NCBI GenBank assembly: GCA_965207595.1
Contig: CBDBMW010000013.1
Location: forward strand, 1,550,001 to 1,614,000
DNA: 64,000 bases
From: JAGWAJ01 sp026707615
Lineage (GTDB): Bacteria; Acidobacteriota; Vicinamibacteria; Vicinamibacterales; UBA8438
Direction: 5' to 3'
The translations under genes were made by a program, and so were the position numbers. The notes beneath the pieces are model-generated. The model made no database searches and was not told where the DNA came from. It saw only the letters and a program-made list of their open reading frames with translations. Shown here piece after piece: positions 1-8,258 of this stretch (positions within the stretch are counted from its first letter, which is position 1; the number at the start of each line of letters is the position of its first letter).

Positions 1-506
1 GCCGGGACGTGCCGGGGGCGCGGGTCACCGTCGTCGATCCCAACCCGTCGCGCGCCGCGACGGCGGATGCCCTGGGCCTGGGGTATCGACCGGAGGTTCC
101 CGCCGGGGCCGGCGTCGATCTCGTCCTCCACGCCAGCGGGCGCGCGGAGGGGCTGCGCGCCGCGCTCGGGGCGGCGGGGGTGGAGGCGACCATCGTCGAT
201 GCGAGCTGGTACGGCTCGAGCGAGGTGTCGCTGCCCCTCGGCGAGGCGTTCCATGCGCGGCGCCTGACGATTCGGAGCAGTCAGGTCGGCCGCGTGCCGC
301 CGGACCGCGCTCCCCGCTGGACCACCGCGCGCCGCCTGGCGCTGGCGCTCGACCTGCTGGTGGACGACCGGCTCGACGCGCTGCTGACCGGCGAGAGCCC
401 GTTCGACGACCTGCCGGCCGTGCTGGCGCGGCTGGCCGCGGATCCGGGGGATACGCTCTGCCATCGGGTCCGCTACGGGCCGCCGATGCCCCGCGGTCCG
501 CTCTGA
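1..506 (+). CDS. C-terminal part of an MDR-family (zinc-type) alcohol dehydrogenase, cut by the window edge
   Basis: The reading frame is open from the first bases of the window, so the gene begins upstream. The visible end has the late Rossmann pattern of medium-chain dehydrogenases: a strand ending VTVVDPNP followed by a cofactor-binding turn, then DLVLHASGR and a closing lobe ending at the stop before 507. No catalytic zinc site is visible because the N-terminal half is missing. The next gene, a pterin-synthase-like protein, starts 20 bp downstream on the same strand behind its own AGGAGG, so this is probably the upstream member of a four-gene operon with a glycosyltransferase and a methyltransferase. 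The context suggests it oxidises or reduces an intermediate of the same product. The family call is fair, the substrate unknown. Confidence 0.7.
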   Translation, partial: RDVPGARVTVVDPNPSRAATADALGLGYRPEVPAGAGVDLVLHASGRAEGLRAALGAAGVEATIVDASWYGSSEVSLPLGEAFHARRLTIRSSQVGRVPPDRAPRWTTARRLALALDLLVDDRLDALLTGESPFDDLPAVLARLAADPGDTLCHRVRYGPPMPRGPL

Positions 507-525
507 CGCGCAGGAGGACGCAGTC

Positions 526-924
526 GTGTACAGCCTGAACGTGCGGGATCACTTCATGATCGCCCACAGCTTCCGCGGCGAGGAGTTCGGCCCCGCCCAG
601 CGGTTGCACGGCGCGACCTACGTCGTCGACGCGACCTTCCTGCGGCCGGAGCTCGACGCCGCCGGCATGGTCGTCGACATCGGCCTGGCCTCGACGCACC
701 TCAAGCGGGTGCTCGCGGACCTCAACTACCGGAATCTGGACGAGGAGCCGGCGTTCGCCGGGCGCAACACGTCGACCGAGTTCCTCGCGCGGGAGATCTT
801 CGAGCGCCTGGCCGCCGCGGTGCGGGCAGGGGAGCTCGGGGAGGGCGCGCAGGGCGTGACGGCGATCACGGTGACGCTGCACGAGTCGCACGTCGCCTGG
901 GGGCGCTACGAAGGGCGGCTATGA
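526..924 (+). CDS. 6-pyruvoyl-tetrahydropterin synthase / QueD-like protein with altered active site
   Basis: Starts at GTG 526 behind AGGAGG (512-517) and encodes 132 aa, a normal length for the T-fold family that converts dihydroneopterin triphosphate to pterins or queuosine precursors. Family landmarks by eye: His14 in MIAHSFRG, LHGATYVV around His28, LNYRNLDEE near residue 70, NTSTEFLAREIF, and the closing HESHVAWGRYEG. Several key residues look replaced: the usual HGH zinc motif reads HGA, the Asp-His pair normally in LDHKNL reads Asn-Tyr, and no cysteine is present at the catalytic position. It overlaps the next gene by 4 bp (ATGA), so translation is probably coupled. It may act on a different substrate or bind a pterin without catalysis. 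Confidence 0.83.
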   Translation: MYSLNVRDHFMIAHSFRGEEFGPAQRLHGATYVVDATFLRPELDAAGMVVDIGLASTHLKRVLADLNYRNLDEEPAFAGRNTSTEFLAREIFERLAAAVRAGELGEGAQGVTAITVTLHESHVAWGRYEGRL

Positions 925-2054
925 CGGCGCCGTCGCTGCACCTGGTCGTCCCGGGGCCGCTCGACCAGCGCACCGGCGGCTACCTCTACGACGCGCGCAT
1001 GGCGGAGGGGCTCCGGCGCCGCGGCTGGCGGGTGACCGTGCACTCGCTGGGCGGCAGGTTCCCCGACGCGGACGAGACCGCCCGCACGAGCATGACGGCG
1101 GCGCTGGCCGCCATTCCCGCAGGCGCGACCGCCCTCGTGGACGGCCTGGCGCTCGGCGGTCTGCCGGAGCCCGTGGCGGCCGAGCGCCGCCGGTTGCGCA
1201 TCCTGGCCCTCGTTCACCACCCGCTGTCGGACGAGACGGGGCTCCCGCCGGAGGTGAGGGACCGCCTTGCCGGCAGCGAGCGCCGGGCGCTCGCCGCCGC
1301 CCACGGCGTGATCGTCACCAGCCGGTTCACGGCGCGCGGGCTCCGCCGCTTCGGAGTGGACGCGGGTCGCGTGCGGGTCGTCGAGCCGGGGACCGAGCGG
1401 CCGCCACGGGAGTCCGCGCGGCCGGGGTCGGGTGCCCCGCCGCGCCTTCTTTCGGTCGGTGCGGTGGTCCCTCGCAAGGGGCACGACGTGCTGGTGCGAG
1501 CGCTCGCGCGGATCGCCCACCTGCCCTGGGAGTGGGACTGCGCGGGAAGCCTCGAGCGCGACCCCGGCCACGCGGCGCGGGTGCTGGCGGCTGTCGAGTC
1601 GCAAGGCCTGGCCGACCGCGTGCGCTTCGCCGGGGAATGCGATCCGGTGACGCTGGCCGCCCTGTACGCGGAGAGTGCGCTGTTCGTGCTGGCCTCGCAC
1701 TACGAGGGCTACGGCATGGTGCTGGCGGAGGCCCTCGCGCATGGCCTTCCGATCGTCAGCACCACCGGCGGCGCCATTCCGGAGACCGTTCCCGCCGAGG
1801 CCGCCGTCCTGGTTCCGCCGGGCGACGATGCCGCGCTCGCCGAGGCGCTGGCGCCGCTGCTCGCCGACTCCGACCGCGAAGCCGGGGGGCAGTCCGGCGC
1901 GGAGAGGCGGGCCGTGCTCGCCGCCGCGGCGCACCGGCATGCGGCGGCTCTCCCCGGCTGGGACGCCGCGGCGGCGGCGTTCGCCGATGCCTTGACCGCG
2001 CTCGCGCGGCCCGGCGACGGGTCCGCCGCGGTCGGCCGGGGTGCGAGCGGGTGA
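921..2054 (+). CDS. Glycosyltransferase family 4
   Basis: 377 aa GT-B fold enzyme. The N-terminal lobe begins with SLHLVVPGPL and a Gly-rich acceptor loop (RTGGYLYDARM). The C-terminal lobe has LLSVGAVVPRKGHDVLV, the nucleotide-sugar binding start, and the retaining-GT signature ALFVLASHYEGYGMVLAEAL containing the conserved Glu-x7-Glu. The start ATG overlaps the stop of the pterin-synthase-like gene by 4 bp, and its own stop overlaps the GTG of the methyltransferase that follows, so the three are one transcription unit. It most likely transfers a sugar to the pterin- or pyrimidine-type product of this cluster; GT4 enzymes that glycosylate pterins are known in cyanobacteria. Donor and acceptor cannot be read from sequence. 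Confidence 0.88.
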   Translation: MTAPSLHLVVPGPLDQRTGGYLYDARMAEGLRRRGWRVTVHSLGGRFPDADETARTSMTAALAAIPAGATALVDGLALGGLPEPVAAERRRLRILALVHHPLSDETGLPPEVRDRLAGSERRALAAAHGVIVTSRFTARGLRRFGVDAGRVRVVEPGTERPPRESARPGSGAPPRLLSVGAVVPRKGHDVLVRALARIAHLPWEWDCAGSLERDPGHAARVLAAVESQGLADRVRFAGECDPVTLAALYAESALFVLASHYEGYGMVLAEALAHGLPIVSTTGGAIPETVPAEAAVLVPPGDDAALAEALAPLLADSDREAGGQSGAERRAVLAAAAHRHAAALPGWDAAAAAFADALTALARPGDGSAAVGRGASG

Positions 2055-2929
2055 GCGAGACCTTCGACCCCGCCTGGCTGGCGCTCCGCGAGCCGGTGGA
2101 CCACCGTTCCCGTGCGGCCGCCGCGGTGTCGCTCCTGGCGACGGCCTGGCGTCGCCACGGCTGGTCGCGCGTGGTCGATCTCGGAAGCGGCACGGGATCG
2201 AACCTGCGCTACCTCGCGCCGCGGCTGCCCGGCCCGCAGCACTGGACGCTGGTCGATCGGGATGCCGATCTCCTGGGGCGGGCGTCGGCGCCGGAAGGCG
2301 TCGAGCGCCTGACGTGCCTCACCGCCGATCTGGCCGACTCGGGGCTGGCCGCAATCGCAGACGGCGACGCGCACGTCGTGACCGGCTCCGCGCTGCTGGA
2401 CCTGGTGTCTCGAAGGTGGCTGGAGCGGCTGGTCGACCGCTGTCGCAGGGCGGGTTGCGCCGCGCACTTCGCACTCACCTACGACGGCAGCGTGCAGTGG
2501 CATGCGGCGGCGGAGGACCCGCGCGCGGACGACGATCCGGACGACGGGCCGGTCCGGCGGGCCGTCAACGCGCACCAGCGCCGGGACAAGGGGCTCGGCC
2601 CGGCGCTGGGCCCGATGGCCGGCCTGACGGCGGAGACCGCCTTCCGCGCTGCGGGCTACCGTGTCTGGTCGATGCGCAGCCCCTGGCGGCTCGGACCGCA
2701 GGATGCGCCGCTCGCCCGGGCGCTGGTCGACGGCTGGGAGGCCGCCGCGCTCGAGTTGGCCGACGGCGAGGTGGGGCGGGACCCCCCCCGAGACGATCCG
2801 ACGGGATGGGATTCGGCGGCAATCCGGAGCTGGGGCGGACGTCGGCGCGCGACGATCGACTCCGGCCGTTTCGGCCTCACCGTCGGCCACCTGGATCTGC
2901 TGGCCCTCCCTCCGTCCGCGACCCGGTAG
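2051..2929 (+). CDS. Class I SAM-dependent methyltransferase
   Basis: 292 aa from GTG 2051, which overlaps the stop of the glycosyltransferase gene. Motif I is clear (VVDLGSGTGSNLRYLA, about residues 39-54), followed by motif II with an acidic residue binding the ribose (LVDRDADLL), and motif IV near VVTGSALLDLVS. Together these identify a Rossmann-fold methyltransferase; the C-terminal third is specific to this subgroup and gives no substrate clue. As the last gene of the operon with the dehydrogenase, pterin-synthase-like protein and glycosyltransferase, it probably methylates the same glycosylated metabolite. A longer in-frame upstream extension exists but lies inside the glycosyltransferase, so GTG 2051 is preferred. 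Confidence 0.8.
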   Translation: MSETFDPAWLALREPVDHRSRAAAAVSLLATAWRRHGWSRVVDLGSGTGSNLRYLAPRLPGPQHWTLVDRDADLLGRASAPEGVERLTCLTADLADSGLAAIADGDAHVVTGSALLDLVSRRWLERLVDRCRRAGCAAHFALTYDGSVQWHAAAEDPRADDDPDDGPVRRAVNAHQRRDKGLGPALGPMAGLTAETAFRAAGYRVWSMRSPWRLGPQDAPLARALVDGWEAAALELADGEVGRDPPRDDPTGWDSAAIRSWGGRRRATIDSGRFGLTVGHLDLLALPPSATR

Positions 2930-2935
2930 TGTCCG

Positions 2936-3065
2936 CACCGGAGAAGTCCCCACCATGGCCCAGCGCGGTCAGTGAGGCCTCGGTGTCAGCGGTGTAGCGG
3001 CTCCGGCACCAGAGAGAGATTCCCACCATGTCCCATTGGAGTCGGTGAGGCCCTCGGTGTCAGCG
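2936..3065 (+). repeat. Two imperfect tandem copies of a ~58-bp sequence
   Basis: The stretches 2936-2991 and 3007-3065 align along their length: both contain a CCCACCATG core about 15 bases in and end with a GTGAGGCC(C)TCGGTGTCAGCG segment. They lie between the convergent methyltransferase and RibD-like genes, where a bidirectional terminator would be expected. No perfect hairpin is visible in the repeat itself. The second copy runs into the last codons of the RibD-like gene. Confidence 0.55.
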
Positions 3066-4007
3066 ACGGAAGAGTTTCGCGCCAGCGAAACTCCCAACGC
3101 GCCCGTCAGGGCGCGCGAGGTCGAGGTCGAACAGCACGTCGGCCCCGAGCCGGAAGATGCGGCAGGCCGGACGCAGGGCTTCGTCGAGGGTGCGGATGGG
3201 GGTCAGAGCGAACGCCGCGGGCCCGGACCCGATGACGAGCGGCGCCACCGCGACGTGCAGACGGTCGACCACCCCCGCATCGAGGAATCGCGAAACCGTG
3301 ACTCCACCTCCCTCGATGAGCAGGCGTCGGTGGCCACGCTCGCGGAGCGCCTGCAGGATGTCGCGCGGAGCGATCTCTCCGGTCGGGGCCGCTGGAAGCG
3401 CGACGACCTCGCAGGTCGGGGGCGCGCCCTCCGTGTCGAAAAACTCCGAGCCGCGGTCCCAGGTCCGGGCTGCGGACGCCGCCGCGGCGGCGGTCCCGCG
3501 GCGGCGCAGGGCGATGGTGGGCGCCGCGCCGTCGCGGAAGACGGCGCGGGCCGCGTCGAGGCGGCCGCTGGGATCGATGACCACGCGCACCGGATTGGGC
3601 CCCTCGACCTCGCGGACGGTCAGCCGGGGATCGTCGGCGGCCACGGTGCCGGCCCCGACGACGACGGCGTCGACCAGCGCGCGCAGGCGGTGGAGGCGCC
3701 GGATGTCGGCCGGTCCGGTCACGTAGTGCGAGTGTCCGGCCGGGGTGGCGATGCGGCCGTCGAGACTCTGGCCGGTCTGTGCGATGACCAGATCGGCCCG
3801 GAGCTGGAGCGGCAGGTAGAGGTCGAGCACCTGCCGGGCCGCCGCGGTGGGAACGGCGGATGCCTCCCATTCGCCGGACGGATACACTTGCAACGAGACG
3901 GCGGGCTTGGGATGATGGTGCACTCGGAACGTACGACCCGGCGCCGGTCGGACGGCGCGTACGAGGGCCCATGCGACGCGCTCGTCCAGCGTGGTCGGTT
4001 CGGTCAC
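3060..4007 (-). CDS. RibD C-terminal-type reductase (pyrimidine/dihydrofolate reductase fold), no deaminase domain
   Basis: 315 aa from GTG 4007. The RibD/DHFR-like reductase domain starts near residue 85 with VIAQTGQSLDGRIAT, continues with VVVGAGTVAADDPRLT (NADPH and substrate loop) and ends with LLIEGGGVTVSRFLDAGVVD, which is the family's diagnostic Gly-rich motif. The cytidine-deaminase domain of classical RibD is absent; instead there is an unrecognised N-terminal stretch of about 75 residues. The gene diverges from the RibA-like gene with only about 48 bp between starts, so the promoters must overlap. Together they cover the GTP-opening and reduction steps known from riboflavin and toxoflavin-type pathways. 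A dedicated secondary-metabolite role is more likely than housekeeping riboflavin synthesis, but that is inference. Confidence 0.87.
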   Translation of the reverse strand: MTEPTTLDERVAWALVRAVRPAPGRTFRVHHHPKPAVSLQVYPSGEWEASAVPTAAARQVLDLYLPLQLRADLVIAQTGQSLDGRIATPAGHSHYVTGPADIRRLHRLRALVDAVVVGAGTVAADDPRLTVREVEGPNPVRVVIDPSGRLDAARAVFRDGAAPTIALRRRGTAAAAASAARTWDRGSEFFDTEGAPPTCEVVALPAAPTGEIAPRDILQALRERGHRRLLIEGGGVTVSRFLDAGVVDRLHVAVAPLVIGSGPAAFALTPIRTLDEALRPACRIFRLGADVLFDLDLARPDGRVGSFAGAKLFRR

Positions 4008-4055
4008 GGTCGTGCCGGGTTGCGGACGCTAGCGTAGCAACGTTTGGGCATTCGG

Positions 4056-5186
4056 ATGTACGAAGCGGAACGCGGGCTCTTCGATCTGCGGCAGGGGCGA
4101 GCGTTGTATGTGAGCGTTCCCGGTGCCGCCGGCTCCCTGGTCGCGACGGTTGACGGTCTCGACGCCACCACCCTCGAAACGCTGCGCCGCCTCGGCGCAC
4201 CGCGCCTCGCCGTGACCCGCCGCCGTGCGGCCTCGATGGGCCTGACTCCGCCGCCGGGAGGGGAGGCGGGCGGGGTGGCGATCAGCCTCGGGCTCAACGG
4301 TGAGGGGCCCGACGAGATCCTCCATCTCGCCAGCGCCCGCGGGCCGTTCGGGGGAGCGCGCGCGGACGTGCGGGCCGCGTCGGCAAGCGAAATGGGCGGG
4401 TTGACGCTGGCGCGGCTGGGCCGCCTGCTGCCGGCGGTCGTCGCGGTTCCGGCCGAGCCGGAGGATGCGCCCTTGCGGGAGGCGCTGGCGGACGGCGCGG
4501 TGCTTTCGGTGACGGCGGGGCAGGTCACCGAGATGGCCGCCCAGTCCGGCGCCGAGGTCGTTCAGGTCAGCGACGGTCCGGTACCGCTGCCCGAGGCCGA
4601 GGATGCCCGCTTCATCCTCTACCGCGAGGCGAACGGGCTGCGCGAGCACGTCGCCGTCCTGCTCGGACCGCCCGAGCGATGGCCCGATCCCGTTCCCGTT
4701 CGCATCCACTCCGCGTGCCTGACGGGCGACCTCTTCGGCAGCCTGCGGTGCGACTGCGGCGAGCAGCTCCGAGGCAGCGTGCGCGTGTTCGCGGAGCGCG
4801 GCGGCGGGGTGCTCCTCTACATGGCCCAGGAGGGCCGGGACATCGGCCTCGCCAACAAGCTGCGGGCCTACCGGCTGCAGGCCGACGGCCTCGACACGAT
4901 CGACGCCGACGAGCTGCTCGGCTTCGACGCCGACGAGCGGCTCTACGGAGCCGCGGTCCAGATTCTCCGCACGCTCGGCGTGCACCGGGTCGTGCTGCTG
5001 ACCAACAATCCCGACAAGGTTCGCGCACTCAGCGCCGCGGGTGTCGACGTCGTCGACCGGCTGCCGCTGTTCGGCACCCTCAATCCGCACAACCGCTCCT
5101 ACGTCACGGCGAAGGTCGACCGGGCCGGCCACTGGCTCCACGACATGCTGGGCGGCACGGATCCGGCCGGCGAGCCCCGCCCCTGA
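4056..5186 (+). CDS. ribA: GTP cyclohydrolase II (RibA) with an N-terminal RibB-like extension
   Basis: The C-terminal half carries the GTP cyclohydrolase II core: RIHSACLTGDLFGSLRCDCG supplies the three zinc cysteines (C-x10-C-x-C), YMAQEGRDIGLANKL holds the active-site loop, and VVLLTNNPDKVRAL plus LNPHNRSYVTAK close the domain. The enzyme opens GTP to 2,5-diamino-6-ribosylamino-pyrimidinone phosphate, formate and pyrophosphate. The first ~190 residues look like the degenerate RibB-like module seen in alphaproteobacterial-type RibA proteins; I see no intact DHBP-synthase motif. ATG 4056 is preferred to TTG 4044. It is divergent from the RibD-like reductase and convergent with the creatininase operon, both probably of the same pathway. 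Confidence 0.9.
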   Translation: MYEAERGLFDLRQGRALYVSVPGAAGSLVATVDGLDATTLETLRRLGAPRLAVTRRRAASMGLTPPPGGEAGGVAISLGLNGEGPDEILHLASARGPFGGARADVRAASASEMGGLTLARLGRLLPAVVAVPAEPEDAPLREALADGAVLSVTAGQVTEMAAQSGAEVVQVSDGPVPLPEAEDARFILYREANGLREHVAVLLGPPERWPDPVPVRIHSACLTGDLFGSLRCDCGEQLRGSVRVFAERGGGVLLYMAQEGRDIGLANKLRAYRLQADGLDTIDADELLGFDADERLYGAAVQILRTLGVHRVVLLTNNPDKVRALSAAGVDVVDRLPLFGTLNPHNRSYVTAKVDRAGHWLHDMLGGTDPAGEPRP

Positions 5187-5222
5187 CGCCCCGCCGGTCG
5201 TCGCCCCGCGCCGGTCGCGGAC

Positions 5223-6020
5223 TCAGACGAGCCGGTCGATTGGGAACGAGCGCGCGTCGCGAATCACCGCGGCGAGCGTCGCGCCGTAGTAGTCCACGAG
5301 ACGCCGCCCCACGTCCGCCGTGCCGAGTGCGGCATCGCCCACTGCCCCGGACCGGTCGAGATCTCCCGCCAGCCACGCGAACGCCGCGGCGCCTTCGGGC
5401 GCGATGCGCGAGCCCTGCCGCTCGAGCTCCGTGGCGAACGGCGCGCTTCCCGCCTCCGCCTCGCGCACGCGGTCCGGATGCAGGTAGCGCATCATTGCGG
5501 TCTCGACCGCGCCGCCGTGAATCCCGTGGCGCCATTCCGCCTCCGGCAGATCCACCGCGGCAGGGCGCGGGAAGTCGGGGTAGTGGACCTTCACGACCAG
5601 CAACTGCGCCTGCTCGCGCAACCGAAGGGCGGCGGCGTCGAGCGCGGCCCGGTTTCCGCCGTGGCTGTTGACCACCACCAGGCGGCGGACGCCGCCGCGC
5701 GCGACGCTCGTTCCGAGGTGGTGGATCACGTCGCCCAGCAGGGTGGAAGGGATGCTGAGGGTGCCCGGGAAACGCGCGTGCTCCAGGCTCGCCCCGACGG
5801 CCACGGGAGGCAGCGCCGCCACCGGGAGCGCGTCGGGCAGCCGGCCGAACGCCACGGCCAGGAGGCCCAGACCGATGTCGAGGTCCGTCGACAGCGGCAG
5901 GTGCGTTCCGTGCTGCTCGACCGCGGCCAGCAGCAGGACGGCGACCGGATCCCGCTCGGCGAAGTGCTCGATCTCGGCCGTGGTCAGCGCGTGCCAGTAG
6001 CGGATCGCGGGCTCAGCCAT
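5223..6020 (-). CDS. Creatininase-family amidohydrolase (ArfB/creatininase fold)
   Basis: 265 aa with the metal-binding signatures of PF02633: EQHGTHLPLSTDLDIG near residue 36 (Glu, His and Asp ligands), VVVNSHGGN near residue 120, and GIHGGAVETAMMRYL carrying the final Glu. Members hydrolyse cyclic amides or formamides. The archaeal member ArfB removes the formyl group of the formylated pyrimidine made from GTP, which is suggestive here because a GTP cyclohydrolase II and a RibD-type reductase lie next door. It is the last gene of a three-gene operon and overlaps the upstream methyltransferase by 8 bp. A creatinine substrate is unlikely in this setting; the exact substrate is open. Confidence 0.87.
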   Translation of the reverse strand: MAEPAIRYWHALTTAEIEHFAERDPVAVLLLAAVEQHGTHLPLSTDLDIGLGLLAVAFGRLPDALPVAALPPVAVGASLEHARFPGTLSIPSTLLGDVIHHLGTSVARGGVRRLVVVNSHGGNRAALDAAALRLREQAQLLVVKVHYPDFPRPAAVDLPEAEWRHGIHGGAVETAMMRYLHPDRVREAEAGSAPFATELERQGSRIAPEGAAAFAWLAGDLDRSGAVGDAALGTADVGRRLVDYYGATLAAVIRDARSFPIDRLV

Positions 6021-6882
6021 CGGCGGCCTCCCCGGCCGCCCCGCGGCGGCGGAACCACGCGAGATCGTAGCCGATCCATCCGTGGCGCAGGCACTGCTGC
6101 AGGGCGTCGCCTCCGGTCAGGTGGCCGAACCGGTCCTCGATCGGAAGCCACCCGAACAGCCGGACGAACAGGGCGACGGCGTGGTCGCGCGGGCGGCCCA
6201 GCTCCAGGTGGGGCGTCAGGTCGGTCGTGGACAGGTGCTGGAATCCCGCCGCCTGCGCCAGTCGCCGGAGCGCGGTCCGGTCGATGAGCGTGTGGATGCG
6301 CCATCCCCGCCGGAAGCGGGCGAGGGCGCGCTGGGCGGCGGGCGCGAACGCCTGGCGGCGGAAGTCGTCGCAGATCACCAGCAGACCGCCGGGTCGGAGG
6401 AGGTCCGCCGCCTGGGAGAAGAAGCGTTCCGGGACCGCGGCGTGCGCGAAGGCCTCGATGGCGAAGGCGAGGTCGGCCCGGGCGATGCCGGCCGGCAGGT
6501 CGGTGAAGTCGCCGTGGAGGCACGCCACCCGGTCCGCCACGCCGGCCGCGGCGATCCGCTGCCGCGCGAGCCCTGCCTGCACCGGGCTGAGCGTGACGCC
6601 CGTGCCGCGGATCGGCAGCAGTCCGGCGAGGTGGCAGAGGCTGGCGCCGACTCCGCAGCCGAGGTCGACCACGTGCGGCGTTCGATCGCCCGTCCGCTCG
6701 GCCGCGATCCGCTCCGCGATCCGCGACTCGACGAAGCGGAACGCCTCGTCGCGGGTCGCCACCCCCGGCCCCCAGACGGCCCGGTGGATGGCGCCGACCC
6801 GCCCGCCCTGGCCGCGGGCGATGAAGGCCGCCGTGCGGCGATCGTAGTAGCGGCGCACGACGTCCGCGTCGAAGGAGCTCAT
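6013..6882 (-). CDS. Class I SAM-dependent methyltransferase (cyclopropane/ubiquinone-type fold)
   Basis: 289 aa from ATG 6882. Motif I reads VVDLGCGVGASLCHLA, followed by GTGVTLSPVQAGLARQRI (motif II) and CLHGDFTDLPAGI, then AIEAFAHAAVPERFFSQAADLLRPGGLLVICDD, typical of small-molecule C/O-methyltransferases. The start overlaps the end of the FkbM gene by 4 bp and the end overlaps the creatininase gene, so the three are translated as a unit. An in-frame extension further upstream lies inside the FkbM gene and is not used. The substrate is presumably the same metabolite as that of its operon partners. Confidence 0.85.
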   Translation of the reverse strand: MSSFDADVVRRYYDRRTAAFIARGQGGRVGAIHRAVWGPGVATRDEAFRFVESRIAERIAAERTGDRTPHVVDLGCGVGASLCHLAGLLPIRGTGVTLSPVQAGLARQRIAAAGVADRVACLHGDFTDLPAGIARADLAFAIEAFAHAAVPERFFSQAADLLRPGGLLVICDDFRRQAFAPAAQRALARFRRGWRIHTLIDRTALRRLAQAAGFQHLSTTDLTPHLELGRPRDHAVALFVRLFGWLPIEDRFGHLTGGDALQQCLRHGWIGYDLAWFRRRGAAGEAADG

Positions 6883-7673
6883 GAGCGGCCGGGATCGCCG
6901 GCGTCCGAGAGCCGCGCGTAGACGTCGCCCGAGACCCGCCGGGCCGCGGGCGATTCGAGGGCGGTACGTTGTGAGTCGGCCGTCAGCCACTCGGGGGCGG
7001 CCAGGCGGTAGGACTCGCCGGGCGACCAGTTGTAGCGGTAGGACCCCAGCGCGTCGAGGCGCGCCATGACGGCGTGGGCCTGCTCGAGCGCGCCCGGCAG
7101 GTACTCGAACGAAAGCAGGCGCAGCGGCCGCGTCAGGCCGGCCAGGACCTGCGGCTCCGATCCCTCGACGTCGATCTTGACGAACGCCGGGGTGCCGAAG
7201 CGCGCGATCAGGGCGTCCAGCGTGGTCGTCTCCACCTCGAGGGTCCGGTTCCAGCGGATGCCCGCGAAGCGCGGGTCGCGGAGGCGCTCGTCGCGCCACT
7301 CGGTGGCGAGGGTGGTGAGGGTGGGCGTCCGCTCGCTGATGGACAGGGAGGCGCGCCCGGCGTCGGCCGCCACGGCAGCCTCGACGACGTCGACCGCGTC
7401 CGAGCGTGCGAACAGCCCGCGGAGCAGGCGCGCGAAGTCCGGCTGCGGCTCGACGGCCACCACCCGGCAGCCGAGGGTGGCCAGCGCCCGGGACCGGTTG
7501 CCGGCGTGGGCGCCGAGGTCGAAGGCGAGGTCCCCCGGGGTGACGAAGTGCGCGTAGAGGCGGCGCAGGCGGCGCTGCCGCCCCGGGATCGCGTGATACA
7601 TGCCGAGCGAGCGGGCGACGCCGGCGATGCGTCGCAGGCGGCTGCCCGTGGCTTGCTGCGCGTCGGTCGTCAT
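6879..7673 (-). CDS. FkbM-family SAM-dependent methyltransferase
   Basis: 264 aa from ATG 7673. The family is identified by LAFDLGAHAGNRSRALATLG (SAM loop), VVAVEPQPDFARLL, and the diagnostic FVKIDVEGSEPQVLAGL near residue 160. FkbM enzymes usually O-methylate sugars or polyketide-like hydroxyls, which fits a cluster with several glycosyltransferases. It is the promoter-proximal gene of the operon FkbM, methyltransferase, creatininase. The DNA around its start codon is duplicated 74 bp upstream. Confidence 0.88.
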   Translation of the reverse strand: MTTDAQQATGSRLRRIAGVARSLGMYHAIPGRQRRLRRLYAHFVTPGDLAFDLGAHAGNRSRALATLGCRVVAVEPQPDFARLLRGLFARSDAVDVVEAAVAADAGRASLSISERTPTLTTLATEWRDERLRDPRFAGIRWNRTLEVETTTLDALIARFGTPAFVKIDVEGSEPQVLAGLTRPLRLLSFEYLPGALEQAHAVMARLDALGSYRYNWSPGESYRLAAPEWLTADSQRTALESPAARRVSGDVYARLSDAGDPGRS

Positions 7674-7750
7674 GCCGTGGCCACCGGCTCGGCCGCAGGC
7701 TGGGCGCTGGCCACCGTAGGCGCGGCTTGCTGCGCGTCGGTCGTCATGCC
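7650..7750. repeat. 27-bp direct repeat at the FkbM start
   Basis: The 27 bases at 7650-7676, which include the FkbM start codon, recur exactly at 7724-7750. A GGCCACC-type word also recurs after each copy, so a ~74-bp duplication is likely. The upstream copy supplies a second in-phase-looking start but no open frame follows it usefully. It may duplicate the ribosome-binding or operator region between the divergent FkbM and DoxX-like genes. Confidence 0.6.
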
Positions 7751-7807
7751 CTTGCCACGGGGGCGTTACAATGCGCGGAGATGCGGACCGGCAGCCCCGG
7801 AGCCGAC

Positions 7808-8251
7808 ATGCCGACTCTCAACTCACCCGCTGGCGGCCTGCGCGCGCTGTCACTGATCATGGGCGTGTTTCTCGTCCTGATGGGCACCGACAAGCTCGCC
7901 TGGCTCGGGGACAGCGGCTACCTCACGTACCAACTCGAGGAGTGGGTCTCCTTCGAGCCGGTGGCGATCAGCCGATGGTACCTCGAATGGGTGGCGATTC
8001 CCGGCGCGCCGCTGTTCGCGCGGCTGGTCGTGCTGGGCGAGTTGGCCGCCGGGGCCGCGCTCCTCGCCGGTTTCCGGGTGCGCCTGACGGGCGCGGTGGC
8101 GCTGGCGATGGTCGTCAACTTCCAGTTCGCCAGCGGCATCATGTTCACATCCGGCTACCTCACCAACGGGTACGGTCCGCCCGTCCTCGGCGGGTTGCTC
8201 GCCCTGGCCGTCGGGGGCCAGCGGCGCCTGCCGTACAGCGTGCCCTGGTAG
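7808..8251 (+). CDS. DoxX-like four-helix membrane protein
   Basis: 147 aa from ATG 7808, preceded by CCGGAG at 7797-7802; upstream ATG 7781 lacks a spaced ribosome site. Four hydrophobic segments are visible: LSLIMGVFLVLMGTDKLAWL, the stretch around FARLVVLGELAAGAALLAGF, TGAVALAMVVNFQFASGIMF, and PPVLGGLLALAVGG. Length, helix order and the polar loops fit the DoxX/DoxD family, inner-membrane proteins linked to quinone or thiol redox. It is followed after 7 bp by the LtaS-like gene on the same strand, suggesting joint transcription. Specific role unknown. Confidence 0.72.
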   Translation: MPTLNSPAGGLRALSLIMGVFLVLMGTDKLAWLGDSGYLTYQLEEWVSFEPVAISRWYLEWVAIPGAPLFARLVVLGELAAGAALLAGFRVRLTGAVALAMVVNFQFASGIMFTSGYLTNGYGPPVLGGLLALAVGGQRRLPYSVPW

Positions 8252-8258
8252 CGCTGCC

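Noticed and set aside
3072..3093. GAGTTTCGC/GCGAAACTC hairpin as a terminator
   Set aside because: It lies within the last codons of the RibD-like gene and has no T-run; it may help end transcription but is not called.
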